Positions 25,757 to 35,468 of a DNA stretch of 64,000 nt are shown piece after piece. The notes below the pieces were generated by a model. That model worked only from the letters and a program-made list of their open reading frames with translations. It ran no database searches and was not told where the DNA came from. The stretch spans positions 1 to 64,000 of the forward strand of contig DASYNP010000202.1 of assembly GCA_036008465.1 (NCBI GenBank). Reading direction: 5' to 3'. Each line of letters opens with the position of its first letter. Position 1 is the stretch's first letter. The position numbers were made by a program, and so were the translations under genes. The stretch is from DASPSM01 sp036008465 (GTDB lineage: Bacteria; Planctomycetota; Planctomycetia; Planctomycetales; Planctomycetaceae).

Positions 25757-25994
25757 GATGTACGCGCTCGGAGCACCGAGCCATCCTGTCGGTCGAAAGA
25801 ACGCGTTCCGGACTGATCGCAATGGTCCCGGCGCGCAATGTTGGCCCTCACCGGGAGTTAGCGGGCAAGAGAGAGCCGTCTTGTAGGTCTTGGATGCCGG
25901 AAGTGTCAAGACCGGCAGGCGGACACTCAACTGAGTCCAGGCAGTCCCGGATTGAGTCGCCCCGCTCAAATCGACACTGAACCAACGCCAACGC

Positions 25995-26297
25995 TCAGTG
26001 GACTCGTTGGCGGACGACCAGATGGTTCAGGACTTCATCCACGCCCGCGATGCTCCGAGCCAAATGGCAAACGTCTTGGTCGACGTCGCTCTCCAGGACG
26101 CCTTCGAGGCACACGCCGTTGGGGATTCTGCGAATGACAAGTGAGGCGAACCGAAGCCCAGGCTGGGAGCGAAGCCGGCGGTGCACAGCCTGCTCGAGTC
26201 CGTGCGGCGCGTCAAAGCACCGAGGTCCGTTGGAAGGCCCGGCCTGGTCGACAAAACTGCGCGGCGAGCCAACCTCGACGGGGCGACGGTTGCGCAT
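25995..26297 (-). CDS. BON-domain protein (100 aa)
   Basis: The C-terminal ~60 residues match the BON pattern: basic helix (LEQAVHRRLRSQPGLRFASLVIRRIPNGVCLEGVL) followed by DQDVCHLARSIAGVDEVLNHLVV, with the conserved glycine and terminal valines. BON domains bind phospholipid membranes in periplasmic or envelope proteins. No signal peptide is evident here, so it may be cytosolic or start elsewhere. It lies upstream of the exopolysaccharide cluster on the minus strand. Confidence 0.65.
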   Translation of the reverse strand: MRNRRPVEVGSPRSFVDQAGPSNGPRCFDAPHGLEQAVHRRLRSQPGLRFASLVIRRIPNGVCLEGVLESDVDQDVCHLARSIAGVDEVLNHLVVRQRVH

Positions 26298-26553
26298 CCT
26301 CGACTCCTTTCTGGGCGTTTACCGAGCTACGACGCTCTGCGTCGTTCGAGCATTTCTCGAACATCAAGAGTCTAAACCCTGCCCGCTCCCTTCGCGAGTG
26401 TGGCGTTCAGAAAATCCAGCCCCACGCGAATTAATTTCGCCCCTCTACGTTCCTGACGGCTCACCCCATGCCGACGGTGCGACCTGAACAATTTCCAAGA
26501 TCGCTCGCAGCCGGAAATAGACCGTAAGTTCCCGGGTTCCGTCGAGCGATCGC

Positions 26554-27258
26554 TCAGTAAGCGCCGCGTCCCGTAATTACGGCCGGAATCGTCCACAGCA
26601 GCAACTTCAAATCCAGCAAGAGACTGCGGTTCTGGATGTATTCCAGATCGAGCCGCACCTGTTCGGAAAACGGCAGATCCCCCCGCCCGCTTACCTGCCA
26701 GATACACGTAATCCCGGGCTGCACATGCAGTCGACGGCGGTCGCGGTCAGAATAAAGATTAACCTCGGAAGGCACTGGAGGCCGCGGGCCCACCAAAGAC
26801 ATATCGCTGACGACCACGTTCCAAAGCTGAGGCAGTTCATCGATGCTCGTTTTGCGGATGATTCGGCCAATCCACGTAATCCGCGGATCGCGAGGAATCT
26901 TGAAAGTCCGCGGGTCGTCGTGATGGTTCTGCGAGAGCAGATCATCCTTCAACCGCTCAGCGTGCGGCACCATCGAGCGGAACTTGTAACACGTAAACTT
27001 TTCGCCGTCCTTACCGACGCGAATCTGGGTGAAAAAGATCGGTCCCCGATCCCAAAGCTTGATCGTCAAGGCGACCAGCAAAAGCAATGGTGACAGGAGG
27101 ACGAGCACGGGAATCGTGATCGCAAGATCGAGAACTCGTTTGGTGATCAGATAGCCGCGAAGGGATACGTGGGCGGCATCGGAGGTGTCAACGAATGTCT
27201 GCCACGTGCGAAACTGTGAAGCATCAATCACAGCATCCGACGGATACTCATGGGTCAT
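26554..27258 (-). CDS. Undecaprenyl-phosphate sugar-1-phosphate transferase family (234 aa)
   Basis: The enzyme transfers a sugar phosphate from a nucleotide sugar to a lipid carrier, starting exopolysaccharide synthesis. One membrane helix (RVLDLAITIPVLVLLSPLLLLVALTIKL, residues ~42-69) precedes the catalytic block: FTCYKFRSM, then RITWIGRIIRKTSIDELPQLWNVVVSDMSLVGPRPP (about 128-160), and HVQPGITCIWQVSGR. Length is that of short WbaP/PglC-like members without the extra N-terminal spans. It is the first committed enzyme of the glycan cluster that follows on the right. Confidence 0.92.
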   Translation of the reverse strand: MTHEYPSDAVIDASQFRTWQTFVDTSDAAHVSLRGYLITKRVLDLAITIPVLVLLSPLLLLVALTIKLWDRGPIFFTQIRVGKDGEKFTCYKFRSMVPHAERLKDDLLSQNHHDDPRTFKIPRDPRITWIGRIIRKTSIDELPQLWNVVVSDMSLVGPRPPVPSEVNLYSDRDRRRLHVQPGITCIWQVSGRGDLPFSEQVRLDLEYIQNRSLLLDLKLLLWTIPAVITGRGAY

Positions 27259-27874
27259 AAAACTGCTCGACTCCTAGCTGTAAAAACCTGAACTCCGTCC
27301 AAGTCATACGGCGGACCAGGCAAAATCATTTTGCTGAACGTCTTCGAGCAAGCAGCGGAACCTTCTGTCACACCCTGTACCACGAACATCTCCCTTGCTC
27401 GTGTGTGTTTTTGCGGCCCACTGCGGGTACAGGGGGATAATTCAGGCGCTCCGCGAGATTAGAATCTCTCCGGTAAATTTCAGTTCTTGGGAAAAGTGTC
27501 TCCACACCCCGCAGTTTGACAAGGACGAACTTTACCAATCTACAATCACGCAGTTCAAGCCTTTGGGCGCGAACTCAATAATTTTTTTCGTGCTGCTCAC
27601 ACTCGCTTCATTCAATTCTCGCTGCGAACCCGCTAGCGTTCCAAGCTCCGGGCCGCAGTCACTCGCAATCGAGGGAGCCCCGTTTAGGAGAAAAAAGGGG
27701 CTCAAAAGCAGTGGTTCGCTACGATCAGAACGGGCGGCACTCGATGGCTACTCAGCTGAAACTCGCAACCGAAACGGCCATCTTCCGCCGTGATCTGATT
27801 CGCCCGTTCAGTGGCGCGAGACTGCAACGGGTCGAATTCCGCTCAGCTTTCAGACGGGCTCGGGGAATGAGCAA
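27259..27874. other. Intergenic control region of the glycan cluster
   Basis: About 615 bp separate the minus-strand sugar transferase from the plus-strand glycosyltransferase. No gene is convincing: a 132-codon plus-strand frame lacks domain character. The region is more AT-rich than its surroundings and probably holds divergent promoters. Confidence 0.5.
27516..27546 (+). promoter_or_regulatory. Candidate promoter for the glycosyltransferase genes
   Basis: TTGACA (27516-27521) and TACAAT (27541-27546) are separated by 19 bp, slightly long but with near-consensus hexamers. It points toward the gene at 27875. Confidence 0.45.
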
Positions 27875-28873
27875 GTGACGTTCCCAAAAATTGCCGCCAT
27901 CATCATCAACTACAAAACCCCTGGTTTAACGCTGGATTGTCTGGCTTCGCTTCAAGCGGAGATTTCGGACCTTCCTGGTTCGCAGGCAATTGTGGTCGAC
28001 AATGCGTCAGACGATGACTCCGTAGCGATCTTGGGGCGTGAGATAAAAGCGCGATCTTGGGAGAACTGGGTGGGGCTCGCACAATCGACGCTCAATGCGG
28101 GCTTCTCGGCTGGGAACAACTTCGGAATCGCAGCCGCTCGCGAAAGCGCCTTCGACGGGTTCTTGCTGGCGAACAGCGACACGGTTGTTCACCGAGGCGC
28201 TCTCAGGCACCTCTGCGCTGCATTGTGGAACGCGCCGACCACCGGCCTCGTTGGCCCTCGACTCGAATGGCCTTCCGGCGAAGTCCAAGCCAGCTGCTTC
28301 CGGTGCATTAGCCCACTCAGTGAGCTGGCCGCCGCCGCCAAGACGGGCGTGCTGTCGCGTCTGGTGCGCGGCGACCTTCCGATCCCTGTTGATCCGAACA
28401 ACGGTACGGTTACAGAATCGGTTGAGTGGATCAGCTTTGCCTGCGTGCTGATTCGAGCCGAGGTGTTTGCCGCCGTTGGGCCGATGGATGAGGGCTTTTT
28501 TATGTATTACGAGGATGTCGATTACTGTCGGCGGGCCCGGCTGGCGGGGTGGAAGATCGCTTACGCGCCGGAGGCCCGCGTCGTCCATCTGCGGGGAGGT
28601 CGCACGCCCGATGAGTTTGCCCAGGAAGAGCGGAGACGCCGCCCTCGGTTTTATTACGAATCGCGGTCCCGCTACCTGGCGAAATACTACGGACGAACGG
28701 GCCCTTTGCAGGCCAACGTTTGCTGGACTTTGGGGCGCGGCATCTCGCTCGTCCGTGAGCTTGCGGCGCAAAAGTCGCCCCACACCGTAGCCCGGGAGGC
28801 TGGCGACATCTGGACGGGTTCGCTCTGTGGCTTTTCGAGACGTTTCACGAATCAACCCTGCGTACAGGCGTAA
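27875..28873 (+). CDS. Family-2-like glycosyltransferase (332 aa)
   Basis: GT-A fold features are visible: N-terminal AAIIINYKTPGLTLDCLASL, DNASDDDS near residues 45-52, NAGFSAGNNFGIAAARE, and LLANSDT. Near residues 190-220 are FFMYYEDVDYCRRARLAGWKIAYAPEARVVHLRGG, the classic rhamnosyltransferase-like block with the YEDVD motif. It starts at GTG 27875. It probably adds a sugar to the lipid-linked oligosaccharide. The next glycosyltransferase frame follows directly. Confidence 0.92.
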   Translation: MTFPKIAAIIINYKTPGLTLDCLASLQAEISDLPGSQAIVVDNASDDDSVAILGREIKARSWENWVGLAQSTLNAGFSAGNNFGIAAARESAFDGFLLANSDTVVHRGALRHLCAALWNAPTTGLVGPRLEWPSGEVQASCFRCISPLSELAAAAKTGVLSRLVRGDLPIPVDPNNGTVTESVEWISFACVLIRAEVFAAVGPMDEGFFMYYEDVDYCRRARLAGWKIAYAPEARVVHLRGGRTPDEFAQEERRRRPRFYYESRSRYLAKYYGRTGPLQANVCWTLGRGISLVRELAAQKSPHTVAREAGDIWTGSLCGFSRRFTNQPCVQA

Positions 28874-29034
28874 CGCTGACCGCCCTTCCCTCTCACTCAA
28901 CCGGTGCGTCACAACGCTCGCCGCGCATCGGCTGTTGTGCCGAGTTCGCAGAACCCGGTTGGCGCTGGATTGCCGACCAGCTCGGTCCGCCCCCGGTCGA
29001 TTGGACATTCTTTTCCACCCGTCCCCGCGCCCCG

Positions 29035-29976
29035 TTGGAGAAGCTGATCAAGCGGCCGGCGCTGGCCCGATTTCGCGCCTGCCGCGAGCTGGCGCGCGGC
29101 GCCAAGACGGGCGGTTTTGACCTGATCGTCACCCATCTTCCGCTTGTCACGTGCTGGACCGAGCTATTGTGCAGGCATCGACGCGGATGTCCCCACATCG
29201 CCTTTGCCTTTAATTTCACGAATCTGCCCACCGGTGGGCGCCTCATGCTCATGCGGCGCGCTTTCAAGTCGGTCGATCGACTGATCGTTTTTTCACGATT
29301 CGAGAAGAATCTTTACGGTGACTACTTTCGGATCCCCCACGCCGACGCGCGAATCGACGTAATTCCCTGGCGAATTCGTGATCCGCGCACGTTGCGATCA
29401 CACTCGTCGGCTGAAGCGGCCTCAGAATCTGCATCGCTGTCGAAGCCAGGATCGGGGGCAATTTGTGCAGTCGGCAGTCAGGGCCGCGACTACGCCACGT
29501 TGCTCGAGGCGATGCGGCGATTGCCCCACATTCCCTTGATCCTCGTCGCCGGGGCAATAAACCTGCGAGGACTTCATGCGCCGGCGAACGTTGAGATTCG
29601 GCAAGACATACCACTCGCCGAGGCGGAAGCGATCATTCGTGGGTCGCGCTTCGTCGTAATACCGCTGCGCGATGCGCAGACAGCGTGCGGCCACGTCACG
29701 GTTGTTTACTCTCTCTTCGAAGAGCGCGCCGTCGTGGCGACCAATTCGGCCGCGCTTGCCGAGTACGTCATTCCCGGGCGCAACGGGATTCTCGTGCCGC
29801 CTCAAGATGCCGGCGCCTTGGCGCGTGCCATTGAAGGCCTTTGGAACAATCCCGATGAGGCTCGCCGTCTCGGAGCGGCTGGCCGAGAACTTGCGCTCAC
29901 GCAGTGCCTCGAATCGCAGACGGTCGACTACTTCCAACGACTCGTCGAGCAGTTCTGCCCGACGATCAAGTCGTAA
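29035..29976 (+). CDS. GT4-like glycosyltransferase, start uncertain (313 aa as called)
   Basis: The protein has a GT-B C-terminal domain: ICAVGSQGRDYATLLEAMRRLPHIPLILVAG, then GSRFVVIPLRDAQTACGHVTVVYSLFEERAVVATNSAALAEYV and NPDEARRLGAAGRELA. The only in-frame canonical start before the upstream stop is TTG at 29035, but the frame is protein-like for ~50 codons upstream (TALPSHSTGA, then EPGWRWIADQLGPPPVDWTF) back to the end of the preceding gene. The true N-terminus is therefore probably near 28870 and uses a noncanonical start, or was damaged by a small change. It is part of the exopolysaccharide cluster. Confidence 0.8.
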   Translation: MEKLIKRPALARFRACRELARGAKTGGFDLIVTHLPLVTCWTELLCRHRRGCPHIAFAFNFTNLPTGGRLMLMRRAFKSVDRLIVFSRFEKNLYGDYFRIPHADARIDVIPWRIRDPRTLRSHSSAEAASESASLSKPGSGAICAVGSQGRDYATLLEAMRRLPHIPLILVAGAINLRGLHAPANVEIRQDIPLAEAEAIIRGSRFVVIPLRDAQTACGHVTVVYSLFEERAVVATNSAALAEYVIPGRNGILVPPQDAGALARAIEGLWNNPDEARRLGAAGRELALTQCLESQTVDYFQRLVEQFCPTIKS

Positions 29977-30012
29977 AGCGGGCACGGCAGGGAGACTGAG
30001 CACGCACCCGAT

Positions 30013-31449
30013 TCAACTTCGGGCTCCGGGTACCGCCTGTCGAACGGCCCCCGCACCAACTCGTTGCGGCGGCCAAAGCCCCCGGCGCGGTCCGGATTTT
30101 CTTAGCGGAAGAGCCGCCTCAAAGGCCTCGATTGGCTCGGATTCTGCGGCAACGATGTGCCGTAACGCGGCACCGTTTACGCCCCCCATGACGACCGTGA
30201 TCACTGGGTTCAGCATGGCGTTCAGAATGTTGTCGATCGAATAGAGCGTCAGCATCACAGCGAAGGCGGAGACGGCGGCGAACGACGGATCAGACCAGAG
30301 AGGGCCCTTCAAGCGCCACCAAAGGCGCATTACCGGCAAGAGGTAAATCATGGTCACGGCGGCCAGCCCGACGACTCCGGAAGTACCCAGAGCGATGACC
30401 CATTCGCCATCAGTGACCGAAATATCCTTTCCCCACTCGTTGAGTACGCGGCTGCGCCCGAAGCGTCCCCAACCCCACCAGTACCTTTGTAGAGCCTTTG
30501 TGGTGAGGATGTCCTCATTTTGCAGCCGAAATTCGAGCGACTGCGCGCGTTCTCGCCCGACGGTGCTCTCGGCGATTTGAACCATTTGCATCCCGTCCCA
30601 GTAGCCGCCGGCCCGGATCGCCGGATAAACGACGGCAGGCACGCACATCAGCAAGATAGGAGTCGCGCGCCCCAACTTCTTAATCACAAACAAGCAAAAA
30701 AGCCCCGACAACATCAGCACCAGGGCGCCAGTTGATTTGCAGAAGACGGTCGTCACGAACAGCGCGAGGACGGGCCAGCCGGCACTCCACTTGCCCATCC
30801 GTTTGAGCGCGCCGGTGTACCACATCCAGATTGCCAAGAGCGAGGCGCTCGTCATCCACATCCCCAGCATCAAGCCGCTGGCCATCAAGCCCTGGGGTCG
30901 CCAGCCCCCCAGCCGCGTGCCCGAGAAGCCTCCGCCGATCCCGTAGACAAGATTCGAAAGAATTGGGCTCAGCCGAATTTCAATCCAGCAGATGGGGATG
31001 TAGACGATTGCGCCGATCACAAAGCCGACCGCCAGTTCCTTCAAGGCTTCAGCATCGGTGAAATAGACGCGGCCGATGAAATAAGGCATGCCCCAGGTGA
31101 TGATCTGGTACACCGACCAGGACATCGAGTCCCACATGTCGATTCCTTCGACGTCGTTGGTCACAAAGGGGGAAAAACACAAGACGACCATCGGTAAATC
31201 GAACCACCGCGGACGAAACGACAACAGCGTCTCGACGTCGAACACCAGTGTGGCCAGCAACACTCCCGCGCACGTCGCGGTCATCTTCGAGTAGTCAGGG
31301 AGGCCCGGCAGATCGAAGGTCGCGGCAGGCAGAAACAACCAGCCGGCCATGAACGCGGTGATCACCGCGCGGCGCGGTGGCAGCCACATGAACAGCAAAA
31401 GCACGCAGGGGACCCAGCCAAACAGCGTGATCGGAACAAGAATCGTCAT
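30013..31449 (-). CDS. O-antigen-ligase/polymerase-like membrane protein (478 aa)
   Basis: At least ten hydrophobic spans are visible, beginning LFGWVPCVLLLFMWLPP and AVITAFMAGWLFL, with a long periplasmic loop in the second half (about residues 300-375, containing GRERAQSLEFRLQNEDIL and WGWGRFGRSR). That loop pattern is typical of Wzy/WaaL-type proteins that polymerise or ligate glycans. The start ATG at 31449 overlaps the upstream glycosyltransferase stop (ATGA). It acts at the outer face of the inner membrane. Polymerase versus ligase cannot be decided from sequence alone. Confidence 0.82.
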   Translation of the reverse strand: MTILVPITLFGWVPCVLLLFMWLPPRRAVITAFMAGWLFLPAATFDLPGLPDYSKMTATCAGVLLATLVFDVETLLSFRPRWFDLPMVVLCFSPFVTNDVEGIDMWDSMSWSVYQIITWGMPYFIGRVYFTDAEALKELAVGFVIGAIVYIPICWIEIRLSPILSNLVYGIGGGFSGTRLGGWRPQGLMASGLMLGMWMTSASLLAIWMWYTGALKRMGKWSAGWPVLALFVTTVFCKSTGALVLMLSGLFCLFVIKKLGRATPILLMCVPAVVYPAIRAGGYWDGMQMVQIAESTVGRERAQSLEFRLQNEDILTTKALQRYWWGWGRFGRSRVLNEWGKDISVTDGEWVIALGTSGVVGLAAVTMIYLLPVMRLWWRLKGPLWSDPSFAAVSAFAVMLTLYSIDNILNAMLNPVITVVMGGVNGAALRHIVAAESEPIEAFEAALPLRKSGPRRGLWPPQRVGAGAVRQAVPGARS

Positions 31450-32744
31450 GCGTTCGCTCTGGGCCTCTGCGATCCGCCGAGGGCTCGCTCGCTGCGGCGG
31501 CTGAGAACTGAAGCGTAGATTTCGAGTGTTTGTTCTGCAATTGACCGCGGTGCGTAACGGTAGGCAACGTCCTTGCGCCCCGCTTCCCCCAGTCGCGCGG
31601 CCCACTCGGGTGCGTGGATCAATTTTGCGAGTTGAGTTGCCAGCGAATGGGCATTGCCCCGATCGAAGAGCGAGCCCGTTTCGCGATCGCGCACAGTTTC
31701 CGCAAGGCCGCCCGAATTGGCCGCGACGACTGGACAGCCGAGGGTCAGGGCCTCGACGGCCGTGTATCCGAACGATTCATAGCGCGAGGGGACAACGGTT
31801 ACGAGACCGCGCCGCCGCAGGGTGTCGATGACTGCCTGTGTCTGCTGTCCGTGAACGACGATTCTCCGCCGGACGTCCGCGTTGGGAACGTGCGCTGCCA
31901 GATACTGGTCGAGCTGAATCGTTCGTCCGGCTTGATCAGGAATGCCGCGGTCGGGGCCGATGAAATCCAGCGTGAGCTCAGGTCGCGTTCTCGCAAGGAG
32001 AACGAAGGCATCGATCATCAGGTCGCCTCCCTTGTGCAAATCGAAGCGACCGACGAACACAATTCGATTGCGATCGCAATCCGCGAGATTCCAAGCCGCG
32101 ACATGAGCGCCGCAATTGATCGGCGGGGGAACGACCCGTCCATGTTCCAGCGGCAAGCCGTAGTGGGCCCGCGTGCGGTCGAGCACGTCGTGCGAAGGCG
32201 CGGTGACGGCATCGGCCCGGGCGATGACCTCGCGTTCGAGTCGGTCCCGGCGCGCAAAGGCCGCATCTTCCTTGACGCCAAGGGCGCGGCCATTGAGGAA
32301 CCAGGGGCCGTGCAGACGCACGACGACGGGCAAGAGTCCTGCTCTGAGAACCGGCTTCGCGATGCCATGCGCTTCCTCGATTTCGAGCACTTCGATCGGA
32401 AAGCGCGTCTTCGCTGCGCGAACGGCCCGCTCGATCATTTTGAAGCGAGTCGCCAGCAAGCTGTCGGATCCCAGCGCGCGACTGGCTTTGGACAGCGCGC
32501 GATTTACGAGCGTGCTTCGGGGCTCAAACTCCGCGATGTCGACAACGTCGGCGCAACTCGGCTGCGTCGAAGTGGAAATCTCTTCCGACGTCGGCGCGAC
32601 GTGCCACGACATGATGACGGGGCGCACGCCGATTTCGCGGAGCGCGGCCTCGAGTTCGGCCGTGTAGGTCACAATGCCGTTCGGCGAAGCTCCCCGAGGC
32701 CAGGCCGGAGTCGACAAGGCCACGCACTTGGGGCCGTCAGCCAT
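31446..32744 (-). CDS. GT4 glycosyltransferase (432 aa)
   Basis: A GT-B enzyme. The N-terminal half contains VVRLHGPWFL and ADAVTAPSHDVLDRT. The C-terminal half has IVFVGRFDLHKGGDLMIDAFVLLARTRPELTLDFIGPD and the donor-binding ESFGYTAVEALTLGCPVVAANSGGLAETVRDRETG (E-x7-E motif). The length and motif order are complete. The stop overlaps the membrane protein start, and both read on the minus strand in a flippase-transferase-polymerase series. Confidence 0.93.
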   Translation of the reverse strand: MADGPKCVALSTPAWPRGASPNGIVTYTAELEAALREIGVRPVIMSWHVAPTSEEISTSTQPSCADVVDIAEFEPRSTLVNRALSKASRALGSDSLLATRFKMIERAVRAAKTRFPIEVLEIEEAHGIAKPVLRAGLLPVVVRLHGPWFLNGRALGVKEDAAFARRDRLEREVIARADAVTAPSHDVLDRTRAHYGLPLEHGRVVPPPINCGAHVAAWNLADCDRNRIVFVGRFDLHKGGDLMIDAFVLLARTRPELTLDFIGPDRGIPDQAGRTIQLDQYLAAHVPNADVRRRIVVHGQQTQAVIDTLRRRGLVTVVPSRYESFGYTAVEALTLGCPVVAANSGGLAETVRDRETGSLFDRGNAHSLATQLAKLIHAPEWAARLGEAGRKDVAYRYAPRSIAEQTLEIYASVLSRRSERALGGSQRPRANA

Positions 32745-32796
32745 CAGGATTCCGAATGAAAAGGAGAGCGAGACGTCTGCTTCGCTTCCACGGGGC

Positions 32797-34296
32797 TCAG
32801 GGAAGAAAGTGCGCGAGGAGCAGACCCGCCGCGCACCCGGCGCCGATCATACCGAGCGTCAGCAGTTCTCGCTCAAATCGAATGATTTTCGCTCGCAAGA
32901 GCGAGGCATACAGGACCGCCAGCACCGGCGTTTCGGAGAGCGCCACCGCCCACACTACGCCCGGCAGTTCCCAGTAGTGCCATCCAATCGGAACGGTGAT
33001 TACGACCCACACCATTCGCAGGGCATGGCTCACCGCGATGCTTCGGGTCGCGTCGATTGCCAGGCAGCACGCCGAGAGCGGGTTGAAAAGACACCTCATC
33101 GCCGTCCGCACGCAGAGGATTTGCAGAATCCAGCCGGCTCCCCAAAAACCCTGGCCGAGCAGAAGTTTTACGATCCCGCTGCCGGCGACCATCACGACGC
33201 CCAGCGCGGGCAGGTGCACCAGGTCCATCACGGCGCGCATGCGGTAAAACACCCGGCCGAGATCGTGCGGCCGCTCGCGGAAAGCCGAGCTAAACGTGGG
33301 AAACAAAATCTGCCGTGACAGCCGCTCGTTGAGAGCGGCGACGGGTTCGGCCAAGTTGAGCGCCGTGCCGTAGACCCCCACAGTCCCGATATCCATCGCC
33401 CGCCCCAAGAGGAGCACATCCATTTGCCGGGCGGTGAAATTCAATGCGCTATTCGCGAAGATCCATTTTCCAAAATGGAACTGAGTCCGCGCGGCCTCGC
33501 GCTCGATGTGAAAGCGGCTGGCGGGTCCCGGCAGAATCAGGTGCGACAGCACGAGCACCAACGCGCAGCCTGCGATTGTGCCCGCTGGGAAGGCCCAGAC
33601 CGTGGGCATCATTAAGGCGAAAGAGATCGTCACCAGAAGTCCCGCGAGCTGTCTCAAGAATTCGAGCAGGGTCAGCCGGCCCAGCTGCATATGCCGCTGG
33701 CACCAGTGCACGCTGACGGCATCGAAGCTGTCGAGGATGACCGCCAGACCGACGACCGGAATCAGTACGTACAGCACTGGCTGTCGATAAAACCACGCGT
33801 ACGGAATTCCGAGCACGCAAGCGAGCAGCCATAGACCAATGCCGCGAATCGCCTGCAGCGTCCAAGCTGTGTTGAGAAACGCCGGATCGTCTCCGCGCGG
33901 ATCGCGGATGATGGCCGGACCCGATCCCACGGCTGTGAAGTTGCCAAGCCCCTCCAAAAAAACGTTGGCCAGGCGAAACAAGCCGTAGGCGTCTTTGTCC
34001 AACAGCCGCGTCAAGACGATGCTGCTAATGGGCCGCAGCACCTGGCCGGCACCGTAACCGGCCAGAATGACGGCGGACCCACGTAGGATGTGGGAGCGGC
34101 CGATCGTGCGGCGGGCGTCGCCGGGACCGGACGCGGCCGATTCGCCGGCGAGCACTGTGGCGCTCGCGCCGGTCGCCGCATCATCGGAGACTGTGCTGAC
34201 GATCGGTGCGCCGGGCTGAGTGCGGCCGGTCGGAGCCGTGTCGGCCGACGCTCCTTCGCGAGCATCGGCCGGGACAGAAGCGGAAGATGCAGACAT
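32797..34296 (-). CDS. Polysaccharide flippase, Wzx/MOP family (499 aa)
   Basis: The start at 34296 gives MSASSASVPADAREG, a ~75-residue Ala/Ser/Gly-rich cytosolic lead before the first span (ILRGSAVILAGYGAGQVLRPISSIVLTRLL). About twelve to fourteen spans follow, with the MOP-type sequences GLFRLANVF and GTVGVYGTALNLAEPVAAL. These proteins flip lipid-linked oligosaccharide units across the inner membrane. It is 52 bp upstream of the GT4 gene on the same strand. Confidence 0.88.
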   Translation of the reverse strand: MSASSASVPADAREGASADTAPTGRTQPGAPIVSTVSDDAATGASATVLAGESAASGPGDARRTIGRSHILRGSAVILAGYGAGQVLRPISSIVLTRLLDKDAYGLFRLANVFLEGLGNFTAVGSGPAIIRDPRGDDPAFLNTAWTLQAIRGIGLWLLACVLGIPYAWFYRQPVLYVLIPVVGLAVILDSFDAVSVHWCQRHMQLGRLTLLEFLRQLAGLLVTISFALMMPTVWAFPAGTIAGCALVLVLSHLILPGPASRFHIEREAARTQFHFGKWIFANSALNFTARQMDVLLLGRAMDIGTVGVYGTALNLAEPVAALNERLSRQILFPTFSSAFRERPHDLGRVFYRMRAVMDLVHLPALGVVMVAGSGIVKLLLGQGFWGAGWILQILCVRTAMRCLFNPLSACCLAIDATRSIAVSHALRMVWVVITVPIGWHYWELPGVVWAVALSETPVLAVLYASLLRAKIIRFERELLTLGMIGAGCAAGLLLAHFLP

Positions 34297-34636
34297 CTCA
34301 GAGAGCGAAGTTAGCCGTCCGCGCGCGAAGAGACAAGTCGTGCCGGGACCGATCAAAGTGTGCCGGTCAGATCAATACGTATCTGGGAGACGATTGGAAT
34401 GTGGCACGAGTTTCGCATGCTCCCGGAAATTTCGCGCAGTCTTGATCTTGATCATTTACGCGCCCCGATGCCTGATGTATTCTCAGCGTCGCGCACGCGA
34501 CACAGGGTGCGGGCAGCGAAGTCTGGACGGCTTCTCAGCGTTAAAGCGGCGGGCAAATCGAGTCGGCAGGGAGGCAGGTTGCAATGACGTGCAATTGTAA
34601 TTTCGTCCGCTGTTTGAAATGTGAGAGCGACTTTGC

Positions 34637-35440
34637 ATGTCCCCCAGTGATCTATTGAACCCTATCGATCGGGACGCGCTTCGCGCGCAGGTGCGAGCGT
34701 CGAAGCCGGTCCCGAACTTCCTCATCGATCATTTCCTGAACGACGATTTCGCCCGGCGCGTTGCCGAGGCATTTCCGCCTTACGAGCAGGCACTGGCAGT
34801 GGGCCGTTCGTTCCGTGCAGTCAACGAAAAAGGGAAAGTGCAGGTCACCGACTCGTCCCATTTTCCCGCGCCCATTCGCGAACTCAATGAGCTGCTCGCG
34901 TCGCGAGAAGTCCTGGATCTTTTGTCCTACGCACTGGAGATTCCCGAGCTGGTCGCCGACCCGCAGCTTGTCGGGGGAGGAATGCATCAGACGGCCGCAC
35001 GCGGCCACCTCGACGTGCATGTCGACTTCAATTTTATGGCGGAACGACAGTGGCACCGGCGGGCCAACCTGTTGATCTTCTTCAACCGCGACTGGCCGCA
35101 GGAATGGGGGGGCGAATTCGAGCTGTGGGACGCGGGCGTGAAGGTCCGTCACCACGCACACCTGCCGATTTTCAATCGGTGTGTGGTGTTCGAGACCAAC
35201 GAAGTCAGTTTCCACGGCGTTTCGGCCGTGAAATGTCCGCCGGGCCAGTCGCGAAAATCGTTCGCGGCTTACTACTACACAACCGCGGCGCCCATGCACT
35301 GGAGCGGCCAGCCGCACTCGACGATCTTCCGCGCGCGTCCCGACGAATTGCTCAAAGGTGCGGTCGCGATGCCCGCCGAAAAAGCCAAGCGCTGGTTCCA
35401 TGGCGCGCTGCGGCGGGTGAAGCAACGCACGCTGGGCTGA
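34637..35440 (+). CDS. 2-oxoglutarate/Fe(II) oxygenase (267 aa)
   Basis: The prolyl-hydroxylase-like core is visible. The metal ligands are HVD (His ~128, Asp ~130) and a distal His in SFHGVSAV (~193). The 2-oxoglutarate-binding Arg is in SRKSFAAYYYT (~205). NLLIFFNRDWPQEWGGEFELWD is the characteristic strand pair between them. The family hydroxylates protein, sugar or lipid substrates. It lies directly upstream of a sulfotransferase and inside the exopolysaccharide region, so glycan hydroxylation is plausible but unproven. Cytosolic, no signal peptide. Confidence 0.88.
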   Translation: MSPSDLLNPIDRDALRAQVRASKPVPNFLIDHFLNDDFARRVAEAFPPYEQALAVGRSFRAVNEKGKVQVTDSSHFPAPIRELNELLASREVLDLLSYALEIPELVADPQLVGGGMHQTAARGHLDVHVDFNFMAERQWHRRANLLIFFNRDWPQEWGGEFELWDAGVKVRHHAHLPIFNRCVVFETNEVSFHGVSAVKCPPGQSRKSFAAYYYTTAAPMHWSGQPHSTIFRARPDELLKGAVAMPAEKAKRWFHGALRRVKQRTLG

Positions 35441-35468
35441 CACACCAAGCGGGCTCTAGTGGAGAACC

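Noticed and set aside
27395..27793. A 132-codon plus-strand frame in the intergenic gap before the glycosyltransferase
   Set aside because: No domain character and uneven composition; better read as promoter-containing intergenic DNA.
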